Source: Paenibacillus methanolicus (lineage in GTDB: Bacteria > Bacillota > Bacilli > Paenibacillales > Paenibacillaceae). Taken from it: a stretch of 64,000 nt of DNA. Positions within the stretch are counted from its first letter, which is position 1; each line of letters begins with the position of its first letter. The stretch is taken from assembly GCF_008124765.1 (NCBI RefSeq), contig NZ_VNHS01000001.1, forward strand, positions 1,225,059-1,289,058, written 5' to 3'. Positions 8,332 to 17,115 of the stretch are shown in pieces. The notes under the pieces are model-generated. The model was not told where the DNA came from and did not search any database. It saw nothing but the letters and a program-made list of their open reading frames with translations. The position numbers and the translations under genes are program-made.

Positions 8332-8916
8332 TCAGATGGAATGAATCCGATCTGTCTCGTAGACCAGGATCATCTCGTCCGTCAGCCGTTCGTACACTTC
8401 CACCCAGTCCCGCTCGACCAGAATGTCCCGCAGCTCCTCGTCGCCGATCTTCCCGCGTCTGCGCAGCGCCGCCAGCTGTCGTAAACTTTCGAGCGTCGGC
8501 TCCGATTCTACGACTTCAACCGATTCGTCCGTTGCTTCCGAATCCGAAACCGCGATTTCCGATATGCGCGCCTTTATCTGGCCAACGTCCTTCGCCGCCC
8601 GGGCCGCGTCGAACTGACGGGATAGTCCAAGCAGCAGCTCGTCCAGCGCTTCTTCGTACGATTTGCGCTCGGCGTATCCCGCGCTGCGTTTCATGGACCA
8701 TACCTGGCGCGCGATATCCAGAATCGTCTTCTCCGCTTCCGTCAGCTTCTCGCCTACCCAATATTGCAACTCCGAGGCCGGAATCTCCCAGCTTCCCCGC
8801 TTGCCCCGTCGGTTCCCTCTCAGCTTGCCGACCGCAAGCCACCGATAGACCGTTCCCACATCCTGCTTCAGGATCAAGGCGGCTTCCTCCACCGTGAATA
8901 AATACTCGTCGAACAT
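8332..8916 (-). CDS. Helix-turn-helix (excisionase/MerR-like) DNA-binding protein
   Basis: 194 residues. The N-terminal 50 (YLFTVEEAALILKQDVGTVYRWLAVGKLRG, then IPASELQYWV) form the excisionase/HTH_17-type winged helix in which VEEAALIL and VGTVYRWL are the two helices. The remainder is helical and acidic (VSDSEATDESVEVVESEPTLESL) with no recognised domain. It is expected to bind DNA or act as an accessory regulator; the target is unknown. The ribosome site AGGAGAGG lies 6 nt before the ATG. It points away from the CorA-like gene across a 228-bp gap. Confidence 0.7.
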   Translation of the reverse strand: MFDEYLFTVEEAALILKQDVGTVYRWLAVGKLRGNRRGKRGSWEIPASELQYWVGEKLTEAEKTILDIARQVWSMKRSAGYAERKSYEEALDELLLGLSRQFDAARAAKDVGQIKARISEIAVSDSEATDESVEVVESEPTLESLRQLAALRRRGKIGDEELRDILVERDWVEVYERLTDEMILVYETDRIHSI

Positions 8917-9082
8917 GCGGTTCCTCTCCTCTACTAATCATGATTTGAAGTTATGGTAGTAGAGTTTATGAAGCAACGGATCGTTCCATGTATTGGATTT
9001 AAGCGGCGCCGTTAGGAACAAATCTCCGTACGTAAAGCTTCCAACTAACCGCCTCTCCCTCTTTATTAGTAATGAACGTTGG

Positions 9083-9109
9083 TTGACGCCCACCTCGCCG
9101 TGGTATAGA
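9083..9109 (+). promoter_or_regulatory. Possible sigma-A promoter of the CorA-like gene
   Basis: TTGACG (9083-9088) and TATAGA (9104-9109) precede the CorA-like gene, but the spacer is only 15 bp, shorter than the usual 17, so this is tentative. Confidence 0.35.
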
Positions 9110-9144
9110 GGAGCAGAGCCATGTAACGGAGGAGGAGCGCGTCT

Positions 9145-10575
9145 ATGCTCATCGAAGACCGGCCGCTGGAGCGGGCCGTGCTGCAATTTATTTTCCCGTT
9201 CGCCTACAAGCGCGGCAGCGACGAACGGCTCATCCTAGAGCTGCTCGCGGATCGGTTCGTGCCGTTCCGGCTGGACGATCTGTCGCAGGAGCGAGCGTTC
9301 TACGGTCCGCGTTACGGCGTTTCGCATCAAGCGCTGGAACGCTATTTCATGCCCTACTCGTGCTGTATTCTGTTCCCGCGCAGCGCTTCGGATCAGAACG
9401 GGTTCCGCCGTTATGCCAAGACGATCGGCAAAGCCTGCACGCTGCGGACGGAACGCGGAGACATGCCGTTTAGGCTCCATGCCGCCGAAGTCATCGTCTG
9501 TCCGTTCGACCTCGGTTTCATTACGCTGCGCATCGAACTTGCGCACCAGGACCTCTCATTCGGCGAAGCGCTGGAATTCGCGGATCGGTTCCGCGTGCTG
9601 CAGGATGTCTCGACCAAAGACAAACGGACCAGCGTGCTCGGCGCGCGGGGCGAGTTCACGCAGACGGAGGATTTTATTTTCCGCGAAATCGTCCGCTCCT
9701 TGCTCCCCCATCTGGATAACGAAGTGACCGAAGGCGCTTATTTCGAGACGCTGCCGTTCTTCATCGACGAGCGGATGTATGTCCAATCGTTATTTCAATT
9801 CAAAGAAGAAGCCGCGATCTCCGACATGGATCTGTTCCGCGCGCTTCATCTCGACGGTCTCGACGAGGCGGGCGATCCGTATGCAAGCGCGGGCAATGCC
9901 GCGTACATGGCCGAATACGTGCACGAGCGCCGCTATGATCGCTGGGCCCCCCGTACGCGCTATGCGATGAACGAGAATGCCTTCGCTTGCTTGACGCAGG
10001 AAGGGGACGTTCGTTGCGAGCGACTCGCGACCCAACTTTTCGGCGAGCATTATTATGGCGTGTTGATGAGTCTTTTTCACAAAATCGCGCTCCTCAAGCT
10101 GGCCAACCAGTATTCGCATCTGAACGTCGAACGCGACCACCGGTCCGTGCAGCGGCTCATCCGCCAGATCAACGCGTTCTCCGCCAAATATTATTTCAGC
10201 GAGCTGGCCGCCAACGTCCAAGGAAGCGAGATGTTCCTCCAGCTGCGACGCGTATTCGGCAGCCATGCGTTGTTCGAGGACGTGAAGGAAACGCTCGCCG
10301 ACCTATTCCGGTACCAGGAAAATTACCAAGCGAAGGGCCAGAACAATTTGCTGCTCATCCTGACGCTCTATACGGTCGTCGGCGGGATTTACGGCATGAA
10401 CCAGGTCATCGAAGACCTGAAAGGCGACATCGACTGGTCCAAACTGGCCGAGTACTCGGTATTCGAGTACATCGCGCTCTTCATCACGTTGACCGGGTTG
10501 ATCGTCGGCATCGCGCTGGCCGTCATCGTCGCGTTCAGGTGGGTGAGCGAGCGAAGAGCGATGCGAGATAAGTGA
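9145..10575 (+). CDS. Divergent CorA-like two-helix membrane protein
   Basis: A 476-residue protein with a large cytoplasmic N-terminal part and two membrane helices near the C-terminus. The first helix (NNLLLILTLYTVVGGIYGMN) ends in the GMN triplet (417-419), the selectivity motif of CorA Mg2+ channels. A short acidic loop follows, then a second helix (FEYIALFITLTGLIVGIALAVIVAFRWV) and a basic tail, which is the CorA membrane topology. A long helical stretch before the first helix (about 340-400) fits the CorA stalk. The N-terminal 300 residues do not look like ordinary CorA, and the protein is about 150 residues longer than typical members. A divalent-cation transport role is inferred from the motif and topology only. 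GGAGGAGGAG precedes the ATG. Confidence 0.65.
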   Translation: MLIEDRPLERAVLQFIFPFAYKRGSDERLILELLADRFVPFRLDDLSQERAFYGPRYGVSHQALERYFMPYSCCILFPRSASDQNGFRRYAKTIGKACTLRTERGDMPFRLHAAEVIVCPFDLGFITLRIELAHQDLSFGEALEFADRFRVLQDVSTKDKRTSVLGARGEFTQTEDFIFREIVRSLLPHLDNEVTEGAYFETLPFFIDERMYVQSLFQFKEEAAISDMDLFRALHLDGLDEAGDPYASAGNAAYMAEYVHERRYDRWAPRTRYAMNENAFACLTQEGDVRCERLATQLFGEHYYGVLMSLFHKIALLKLANQYSHLNVERDHRSVQRLIRQINAFSAKYYFSELAANVQGSEMFLQLRRVFGSHALFEDVKETLADLFRYQENYQAKGQNNLLLILTLYTVVGGIYGMNQVIEDLKGDIDWSKLAEYSVFEYIALFITLTGLIVGIALAVIVAFRWVSERRAMRDK

Positions 10576-10609
10576 ACCCCCGCCCGCGCAAAAAGATCAT
10601 TATTCGGGA

Positions 10610-11857
10610 TTACGACTGCTGATAGACGGTTGCGGTGCGACAGCACGAGCCGCACGAGAACGTATAGAACATACCTTGGGCAAGACGATCGAATTCCCCG
10701 AGGTCAACTTGGGCGACGAACTTCATCGTGCCGCGGCAGGTCGGGCATGCCGGATAACGAGCATCCTGCACCCACGACGGGAAGCCGCCGATCTGCGATA
10801 CCGATATGCCTAACGTCCAATCGGCCGCTTCATAGGCGTCCCGTCGCCGGTCGGAGAGAAACCTAGTCGCCGGGGCGACCGCTCCGTCTCCATCTCCTCT
10901 CGGGGGAAGATCGTCCGGTTTGCGGTTGCCGGGATACCAGCAATAGTCACCGGTAGACGAAATATCCATGTACAGATCCTCGTAACAGCCGCAGTGCATG
11001 CATGTCGCGACGCGCAGCCGATTCGTCTCCAATGCCAGGGAACCGAGCTTCTCCGAGCCCGGAATCAAATCGAGCAAAGTCATTAGTTTGCCGGAGCACC
11101 ACGGGCAGACGGCGTCCGACTCGGCAAGCAGCTTTACGACGTCGTTCTCCTTGGCTGCATCCATCCCCTCGTTTAACCCGAAGCATGCCATGTCGAACAA
11201 ATCGCGCCGCTCGCCTTCAGACGTGATCTCCCAGCCGGCCGCGTGGGAAGCCGTCTTCAACTCGATCACGCGCCACACCTCATTCTCCGAAGCTTCGGCC
11301 CGCCATCTCCGGAACGCCGAGACGGCCTCCTCGGTGCCCGTCCAGGCTAACGCCGCCAATTTGGCGCCTTGATACCCACCGCTCAACTCGATGTCGTCGA
11401 CAAGACATCGGGCTACTGCAGATCCCGCGTTACGATAGAGAATGCCGGGGAAGTATACGTCCTTCTGCATCAGCGCCGGCAGACAATCCGCTAACGATGC
11501 GCCGCATAGGCAGACCAGAGAGACCAGGATTTCGATCGCGACCGCGTCGTCTCCTTGCTCGAGCTGCCGCATCGCGTGTTGCTTCATCCTCGTCTGCGCT
11601 CCCGGCGTTAAGCGCTTGAACAAATCCGCCCGGCTTAACGGATAAGGAACTTCGTGCGCGGCCGAACGATAAGGCATTCTTCCCATCATCGTGATCAAGA
11701 TGTCGACCGGATCGCTTAATCCCGCATATGGGTCCACCTCGACTGGATCCGAGAGGTGTCCGACCCCTGCTATCCTCATCGCCTTATCCGCATTCGGTTT
11801 GTCTCCGAAATAATAAGCCCGTATTCTTGCTCGGTCCAATCGTTCTTGCTCGTCCAT
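10610..11857 (-). CDS. Uncharacterised protein with cysteine pairs, YwqG/DUF1963-like C-terminus
   Basis: 415 residues, no signal peptide or membrane segment. The C-terminal 80 residues (SQIGGFPSWVQDARYPACPTC, MKFVAQVDL, GMFYTFSC) resemble the DUF1963/YwqG pattern, where a GGxPxWxQ turn precedes a CPxC pair and a QxDL strand. Other cysteine pairs (CPWC, CMHCGCYE, CGSCC) suggest one or two structural zinc sites. The N-terminal half is helical and unrecognised. AGGAGG lies 8 nt before the ATG at 11857. It is the last gene of a same-strand run with the ASCH protein and the phosphatase pseudogene. Function unknown. Confidence 0.65.
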   Translation of the reverse strand: MDEQERLDRARIRAYYFGDKPNADKAMRIAGVGHLSDPVEVDPYAGLSDPVDILITMMGRMPYRSAAHEVPYPLSRADLFKRLTPGAQTRMKQHAMRQLEQGDDAVAIEILVSLVCLCGASLADCLPALMQKDVYFPGILYRNAGSAVARCLVDDIELSGGYQGAKLAALAWTGTEEAVSAFRRWRAEASENEVWRVIELKTASHAAGWEITSEGERRDLFDMACFGLNEGMDAAKENDVVKLLAESDAVCPWCSGKLMTLLDLIPGSEKLGSLALETNRLRVATCMHCGCYEDLYMDISSTGDYCWYPGNRKPDDLPPRGDGDGAVAPATRFLSDRRRDAYEAADWTLGISVSQIGGFPSWVQDARYPACPTCRGTMKFVAQVDLGEFDRLAQGMFYTFSCGSCCRTATVYQQS

Positions 11858-11888
11858 TCCCCGTTCCTCCTGCGTCTCGTCTTCGTTG

Positions 11889-12679
11889 TTATCGCAAAAA
11901 ATCCAGCTTCCGAAGGAAACCGGATTGTAATACCCGAATATGCGGACCGCGCTGACTCGCTTCGCCCGACTCCTCCCGGAAGTGGCTCGTGTCCCCGTGC
12001 AAAATAATGCTCGGGATATCTTGCACGATCTCGATTTTGCTCAGACATGTCGGGAGAATGTACGGCGGCCCCCAGATCGCGTTCATCGCGCGCTGCTCGA
12101 AATAGGCCAACAGCACCTTCACGACGACCGTATGCGTCACGTTCAGGATGGATTGGCCGGCATGCAGCGGCAGCAGCTCGCCCAGCTTGGCCATCGCCCG
12201 GTCTTCCACCTCCCGCTTCCTTCCACGCGGAAGGCGTCCGGCTCTTCCCAGAACCGTTGAAATTGAAGCGGATCTTGACGTTTGGCCTCCTCCAGCGCCA
12301 GCCCTTCCCATACGCCGAGGTAGAGCTCCTTGAACGCGTCGGTAGGCTGAATCAGGGCATCCGTTCCGATCCCCTGCGCGATCAGCGAGGCGGTCTTCAT
12401 CGTGCGCGCGCTCGAGCTCGCGTAGATGGCGTCGATGGCAGTCCCGTGCAGCGATTCGCCCAGCCACAACGCCTGGTTGCGGCCAAGCGGCGTCAAAGAT
12501 GCCCTTGAAATCGCTTCGTCACGTTCCATTCCGTCTCGCCGTGACCAAGGTGAAACGGGTGTCGCCGTCTTTTAGCGGCGCGGCGCGTTACATTCCGGAG
12601 AAATACAATATGGATGAATAAACGTGAAACTTATACATTCTTGTATTTGAACCAAGTAGACGGTTGTTTTCTTATCCAT
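11889..12679 (-). pseudogene. Decayed histidine phosphatase (phosphoglycerate mutase-like), several lesions
   Basis: Pieces of one histidine-phosphatase gene occur in different frames. It starts at the ATG at 12679 with an AAGGGG ribosome site and reads MDKKTTVYLV, the normal opening of the family. The catalytic RHGETEWN is then broken by about 103 bp of extra DNA (12546-12648). HGETEWN, KRFQGHL resumes in another frame. A second lesion after QGHL removes the DSP of the usual QGHxDSPLT and shifts frame into LTPLGRNQALWLGESL and IYASSSARTMKTA. A third shift near 12205-12215 leads to EVEDRAMAKLGELLPLHAGQ, then VTHTVVVKVLL (second catalytic histidine region) and a stop at 11889. With at least three lesions it cannot give a full enzyme. 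Sequencing error could explain single shifts but not the insertion. Confidence 0.8.
12601..12648. repeat. AT-rich 48-bp imperfect palindrome inside the phosphatase pseudogene
   Basis: The segment begins AAATACAA and ends TTGTATTT, with further partial pairing inside, so it can fold into one long hairpin. It is far more AT-rich than the gene around it and forms the 5' part of the extra DNA that splits the RHGETEWN codons. Confidence 0.55.
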
Positions 12680-12692
12680 GTTAAGCTTCCCC

Positions 12693-13178
12693 TTACGCTT
12701 CAGTTGGGCGTTCCAATGCCTTGTCCGTCTCATGCAACCGCTTGAATAACGCATGGCCTAGTCCGGGATAGGCAGACAAACGGCAATACGATTGCGGTGC
12801 CGTGAATCGGTACGCATCGCGGAGCTCTTCCAGCGGCATCGGCTCGATTTCGCGAATGGTCCGCACCGGAAGCGCATAACCTTGCTCAAGTCCGGCAAAA
12901 TAGGTAACAATACTCTCAATCGTTCCAGTGCCTTCCTGTTCGGCCAACCGGCCTAACCGCTCGGGCGCGTCCACGATCGGGGCGTCGAACTCCACGTATG
13001 CTCGAATCGCTTTGACCGGCGAGCTCACGTAAATGAACGCCCGTACCGGAGCCTTCATGAATTTGCGGCGGAATTCGTATTTCTTGCTGCCGGCAAGCAT
13101 TTGCCCGTACGGCGTCGGCTGCAAGCTAAGTATGATGGAGCGGACGGCGGTCGAGGCGCCAATTTCGTTCGTTTGCAT
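12693..13178 (-). CDS. ASCH/PUA-like domain protein
   Basis: 161 residues. The segment ILSLQPTPYGQMLAGSKKYEFRRKF followed by AFIYVSSPVKAIRAYVEFD matches the ASCH-domain pattern (LSIkP..a..I..G.KkyEfRk, then vyiYaSsPvkaivG), a PUA-like fold thought to bind RNA or modified nucleotides. Homologs are often annotated as predicted transcriptional regulators, without experimental support known to me. It lies 13 nt upstream of the phosphatase pseudogene and probably shares its transcript. Confidence 0.7.
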   Translation of the reverse strand: MQTNEIGASTAVRSIILSLQPTPYGQMLAGSKKYEFRRKFMKAPVRAFIYVSSPVKAIRAYVEFDAPIVDAPERLGRLAEQEGTGTIESIVTYFAGLEQGYALPVRTIREIEPMPLEELRDAYRFTAPQSYCRLSAYPGLGHALFKRLHETDKALERPTEA

Positions 13179-13399
13179 GAAGCCGCTTCCTTCCGTTCTT
13201 ATTTAGTTGAAATCACGTGATGTATTCCACCTTATTGCGCAGGTCGAGTTTAGCCGCTTTTCATGGATCGCCTCCGATTTCCAACAATAGGAAACCAAAA
13301 CTTTTTCGCGCTACCCACCCAAATGAAAGCGCGCTCCGAACATTGTAAGTAATAGTCGGCCAACCCGCACGCACAACATGACAAAGGAGCGCGATCGCA

Positions 13400-13588
13400 A
13401 TGACCATCATGGATCTCCGGAAGAAAAAGGGAACGGTACATTACATCGGATTCGACGAAATGAAAAAAATGTGGGTGTACACCCTTCAAGACATGTTCGA
13501 CCGGAAACGGACCTTCGCCGTCATCGCCGGTCAGATGGACGTGATCGAGCTGCTCAGCCTGAAAGGCTTGAATTTGTGCAAGCACTGA
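13400..13588 (+). CDS. Small uncharacterised protein, 62 residues
   Basis: A short basic protein (MTIMDLRKKKGTVHYIGFDE...) with no membrane segment. It is supported as real by an AAAGGAG ribosome site about 9 nt upstream and a convincing terminator 31 nt downstream. The middle, with alternating charged and aromatic residues, suggests a small beta-rich fold. No family recognised. A second in-frame ATG at 13409 is an alternative start. Confidence 0.6.
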   Translation: MTIMDLRKKKGTVHYIGFDEMKKMWVYTLQDMFDRKRTFAVIAGQMDVIELLSLKGLNLCKH

Positions 13589-13618
13589 GGACAAGTTCCC
13601 GGATCATATAGAGGCTAA

Positions 13619-13648
13619 GGCTGCTGCCGAAGAGGAGCGGCCTTTTTT
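13619..13648 (+). terminator. Terminator of the small 62-residue gene
   Basis: A 7-bp GC-rich stem (GGCTGCT with AGCGGCC, one G-U pair) is followed by six T residues. Confidence 0.75.
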
Positions 13649-13670
13649 GCTTATGAACGCCTAATTTCCG

Positions 13671-14285
13671 CTAGTCCTGCTCCCCGTCCACTTCCCGCTT
13701 CATAAAGTGATCGTCCTTCACACCCCACCGCTGCAATAGCGGCTCGCACGGCTCGTACCAATCCCGATTCCCGTCTGACCCGTCAATCCTGCTGCAAATG
13801 CCGAATGGGCTGCCACAATATGCGCGATATGCAGCTTTCGATCGATTCGCGTAATCCAAGTCCACTTCTAGTTCCGGCAATAGGAGCGGCACATGCTTAT
13901 CTCCTCGTTCGACCCAGTGAAAGCAAAATTGTTCCGGGCACTGCTTCCCTCGCGTCTCCTTGTATCGGTAAAGGAGCGGCATCGCTTCGCGATCAACCGT
14001 TGTTATTTTCCAATCCTCAAGTTCCCTCGCGATATGGAGAAGCAGCCTTCGGCACCGATCGAAATAGACATGCTCCCCGTTCGTCCGGGACAAGTGTTGA
14101 ATGGCGTTGTGCGCCCTGTTCATGAAGACCGGAATGGCGGACCACGCCGAGCTGACATACAACGCGACAATGTGATTCATGTAAGAGACGAGCGAATAGT
14201 AGATCGAATTGCGCCGATAGCAATTCGGAGGCATTGCGGCTTCGTCGTTCATCTCTTTCAATATGGAGAGCACGGCTTCGTTCAT
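13671..14285 (-). CDS. Uncharacterised protein, 204 residues
   Basis: Soluble, helix-rich protein beginning MNEAVLSILKEMNDEAAMPPNCYRRNSIYYSL. Several cysteines and aromatic residues are scattered through it (CPEQFCFHWVERGDKHVPLLLPELEVDLDY), without a clear metal motif. The ATG at 14285 is chosen over an in-frame TTG 18 nt upstream because AAGGGAG sits 8 nt before it. No family recognised and no informative neighbour. Confidence 0.55.
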   Translation of the reverse strand: MNEAVLSILKEMNDEAAMPPNCYRRNSIYYSLVSYMNHIVALYVSSAWSAIPVFMNRAHNAIQHLSRTNGEHVYFDRCRRLLLHIARELEDWKITTVDREAMPLLYRYKETRGKQCPEQFCFHWVERGDKHVPLLLPELEVDLDYANRSKAAYRAYCGSPFGICSRIDGSDGNRDWYEPCEPLLQRWGVKDDHFMKREVDGEQD

Positions 14286-14361
14286 TGGTACGCTCCCTTG
14301 CAATCGTTTGGTAATACCCGCTTTTCATTATAGCAATGCCACCCAATACCTGGAAACCACG

Positions 14362-14392
14362 AAAAGGCCGCCAGTCGCTTGGACCAGCCGCC
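14362..14392 (-). terminator. Terminator of the opp-type operon
   Basis: An 11-bp stem with one mismatch and two G-U pairs (14366-14376 with 14382-14392) followed by four T residues on the minus strand, 25 nt past the stop of the binding-protein gene. Confidence 0.75.
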
Positions 14393-14416
14393 TCTCCTAT
14401 GACGCTTACGCGCCGC

Positions 14417-16105
14417 TTACTCCGCCAAATCCCATTCGTTGACTCGATTGAACATGCCCAAATTGAGCGGCTTGCCGACGAGCACGTTTTTGGCCACCGC
14501 CTGAAGCCGTTTCTCCGAATACACGCTGATCGTCGGCAGCTCGTCATGCAGAATCTGCTGCAGCTCGTCGTAGATGACGTGCCGTTTGGCCGAATCCGAC
14601 TCGGTCGCGCCTTGATGGATCAGCTCGTCGACGCGCGGATTGCTATACAGAATGAAATTGTTCCCGTTGCCGCTCTCGAACAGCGAGAAGTAGTTGCTTG
14701 GTTCGATATAATAATCGCGGTTGAAGATCGTCAGCTCATACTGCTGATTATCCACCTTGTCGATCAAGGTGCCGAAATCATACTTCTGCACGTCGATCTT
14801 GAAGCCGACGTCCGTCAGGTTCTGCACGAGAATGTCGGCCGCTTGCTCGCGCACCTTGTTGCCGACCGGGATGAGGAACCGGAGCGGCTTCTTCGCATCC
14901 CAGCCGGATTCCGCCAGCAGCGCCTTTGCTTTGTCCGGATCGTAGGTATACGGCGTCAGCTTGTCGTTGTAGTACGGATTATCGCTCGGCACGCTGCCGT
15001 CGATGACCTCCGCCTGGCCTTTGAACAATTGTTCCACGATGAGCTGTCGGTTCAGCGCGTAGGCGATCGCTTGACGGACCTTCGCGTCCGGCAGCGACTT
15101 CGTATTGAAGAAAATTTCCGCCGGCTCCGACGGGCCGCTGGAGTCGACGTTCACGTTGGCCAGCGCCTTCACTTTTTCGTATTCGGTAATCGGGATGAGT
15201 CCGACCGGCAAGGAATTCAGCTGGACATCCCCCGTTTGCAGTTGGGCCACGAGGTTGGTGGCCGGCAGCACTTTGACGAAGATTTTGTCCAGCTTCGCCA
15301 CCGGACGGTAATAGTTGTCGTTGCGCTTCACTTCCGTATACTGATCCTTGCGGAAATTCGCGTATTGGAACGGTCCGATCGTCACCTCCGGCTTCTGGAA
15401 ATACGGGTGCGTGTTCAGCTGGTCGGCCGACACGTCCTTCAACACGTGCTCGGGCAGGAAGTACACTTTCGTGGCGAACGTCTCCTTGAAAATGTTCGGG
15501 TCGATCGGCGTCTTCGTCTTCAGCTCGAACGTATGTTCATCGACGACCTTCAGCCCCGTCAGCTCGCTTTGACCTTCCGGCAGCTTGCCCGCATCGTCCG
15601 TGCCTTCGACGAAGTTCAGCCGGAACGAGCTCTCGACCTTCGGATTGAGCGCGGACAGCAGCGTGAATCGGACGTCCGCGGTCGTGAACGGTTGTCCGTC
15701 GTTCCACTTCGCGGCCGGGTTCAGCTTCACGACGTACGTCTGATTGTCGGCAGTCTCGACGGAATCGGCGAGTTTGGGCAGAAATTCGAACGACGTATTG
15801 ATATCGAGCAGCGCGTCGTTCAGCAGCGCCTGGACGGTCTTGGACGCGGAGTCGCCTTGGTCGTTGATTTGGTTCAGCGTAATCGGCGAATTGACGATGC
15901 CGATCGTGACCACCTTCTCCTTGGCGGCCGGCGGCTCGGCGGCTTCTTCCGGCGCGGCTTTCGCGGCCGTCTCTTGCGCGGCTGTCTCGGCCGGCGCGGC
16001 GCCGCTGGAATCGCCGGCGTTATTGCCGTTCGAGCTGCAAGCGGCAAGCAGGATGAGCAGGCAAGCGAGGATTATGGCATGCGGAATGCGAAGCGATCGT
16101 TTCAA
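14417..16105 (-). CDS. Peptide/oligomer ABC transporter substrate-binding lipoprotein (SBP_bac_5)
   Basis: 562 residues. An N-terminal lipoprotein signal ends in LLAACSS, the lipobox cysteine being followed by a low-complexity Ala/Pro/Glu linker. The mature protein is a family-5 binding protein of OppA/DppA/NikA type. Landmarks are the early strand VVTIGIVNSPITLNQINDQGDSA, the WNDGQPFTTADVRFTLLSALN segment typical of the family signature, and the late DKLTPYTYDPDKAKALLAESGW repeat. The TTG start at 16105 has GGGGG about 8 nt upstream. It is the last of five genes encoding a full importer for peptides, nickel or oligosaccharides; the ligand cannot be read from sequence. Confidence 0.88.
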   Translation of the reverse strand: MKRSLRIPHAIILACLLILLAACSSNGNNAGDSSGAAPAETAAQETAAKAAPEEAAEPPAAKEKVVTIGIVNSPITLNQINDQGDSASKTVQALLNDALLDINTSFEFLPKLADSVETADNQTYVVKLNPAAKWNDGQPFTTADVRFTLLSALNPKVESSFRLNFVEGTDDAGKLPEGQSELTGLKVVDEHTFELKTKTPIDPNIFKETFATKVYFLPEHVLKDVSADQLNTHPYFQKPEVTIGPFQYANFRKDQYTEVKRNDNYYRPVAKLDKIFVKVLPATNLVAQLQTGDVQLNSLPVGLIPITEYEKVKALANVNVDSSGPSEPAEIFFNTKSLPDAKVRQAIAYALNRQLIVEQLFKGQAEVIDGSVPSDNPYYNDKLTPYTYDPDKAKALLAESGWDAKKPLRFLIPVGNKVREQAADILVQNLTDVGFKIDVQKYDFGTLIDKVDNQQYELTIFNRDYYIEPSNYFSLFESGNGNNFILYSNPRVDELIHQGATESDSAKRHVIYDELQQILHDELPTISVYSEKRLQAVAKNVLVGKPLNLGMFNRVNEWDLAE

Positions 16106-16165
16106 TTGGACTTCCCCCTTATTCGTCTAAAATAGTCGATGGCCTGTACGTCCGTATCGCGCGTG

Positions 16166-17080
16166 CTAGGCTTTCGGATCGAGCGCGTCGCGAAGGCCGT
16201 CGCCGACGAAGTTGATCGCCAGCACGGTCACGAGCAGCATCGACCCGGCCGGCACCCACAGCCACGGCTGTTCGGTCAGCACCGTGAGCGACTGCGCCTC
16301 GGACAGCATATTGCCCCAGCTGGCGGTCGGCGGCTGGACGCCCATGCCGAGGAAACTCAGCCCGGCCTCGCTCAGTATCGCGCTCGCGATGCCGAACGTC
16401 GCGTTGACAATGATCGGGCCGGCCGTATTCGGCAGAATGTGCCGGAACAGGAGGCGAGGCGTGCCGTAACCGAGCGCTCGCCCGGCCGTTACGAAATCCT
16501 GCGCCTTCAGCGACAGCACGTTGCTGCGGACGAGCAGCGCGACGGATGGCCATGAGAACAAGGCGATAACGGCAATGATCGTCGGCAGACTCGCGCCGAC
16601 GGCGCTGACGATGACGAGGATCACCATCATGAACGGGAACGCGAGGAACATGTCGGTCAGCCGCATAATCGCCGCGTCGATCCAGCCGCCGAAGTAAGCC
16701 GAGACCAGGCCGACGAGCGTGCCGAACGCCACGTAGATCGCCACGGTCGCGAAGCCGACGATTAACGAGACCCGGGCGGCGATAATGAGCCGGCTGAGGA
16801 CGTCGCGCCCGACCTGGTCCGTCCCCAGCCAATGCGAGGCGGATGGCGGCGCGGAGAATTGCGCCGTCACGGCATAGGGCGAATGCGGCATCAGCCACGG
16901 CGCGAGGATGGCGGTCAGCGCCAGCGCAACGGTCACCGCAAGACCCAGGACGGCAAGTCTGTGCCTGGCGAACCTGCGAGCCGCTTGGCGCAAGCCGTTC
17001 TCCGGCGCAGCCTCCTGGGTCGGGTGCGGCTCCGCCGCGTGCATTGCGGCAGCGTCTAATCGCAGTTCGGAATGGCTCAT
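16166..17080 (-). CDS. ABC transporter permease, OppC/DppC type
   Basis: 304 residues. A hydrophilic N-terminus is followed by a first membrane helix (RLAVLGLAVTVALALTAILAPWLMP), the HWLGTDQVGRDVLSRLI motif characteristic of OppC-type permeases, and four or more further helices. A BPD-transport EAA-like loop (TAGRALGYGTPRLLFRHILPNTAGPI) contacts the ATPases. AGGGAGG precedes the ATG. Located between the OppB-type permease and the binding protein, it forms half of the membrane channel. Confidence 0.9.
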   Translation of the reverse strand: MSHSELRLDAAAMHAAEPHPTQEAAPENGLRQAARRFARHRLAVLGLAVTVALALTAILAPWLMPHSPYAVTAQFSAPPSASHWLGTDQVGRDVLSRLIIAARVSLIVGFATVAIYVAFGTLVGLVSAYFGGWIDAAIMRLTDMFLAFPFMMVILVIVSAVGASLPTIIAVIALFSWPSVALLVRSNVLSLKAQDFVTAGRALGYGTPRLLFRHILPNTAGPIIVNATFGIASAILSEAGLSFLGMGVQPPTASWGNMLSEAQSLTVLTEQPWLWVPAGSMLLVTVLAINFVGDGLRDALDPKA

Positions 17081-17115
17081 GCGGGATATCCCTCCCTTTT
17101 AGTGCGTGTCCTCCG

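Noticed and set aside
14336..16135. A 599-codon plus-strand frame
   Set aside because: Antisense of the SBP_bac_5 lipoprotein gene.
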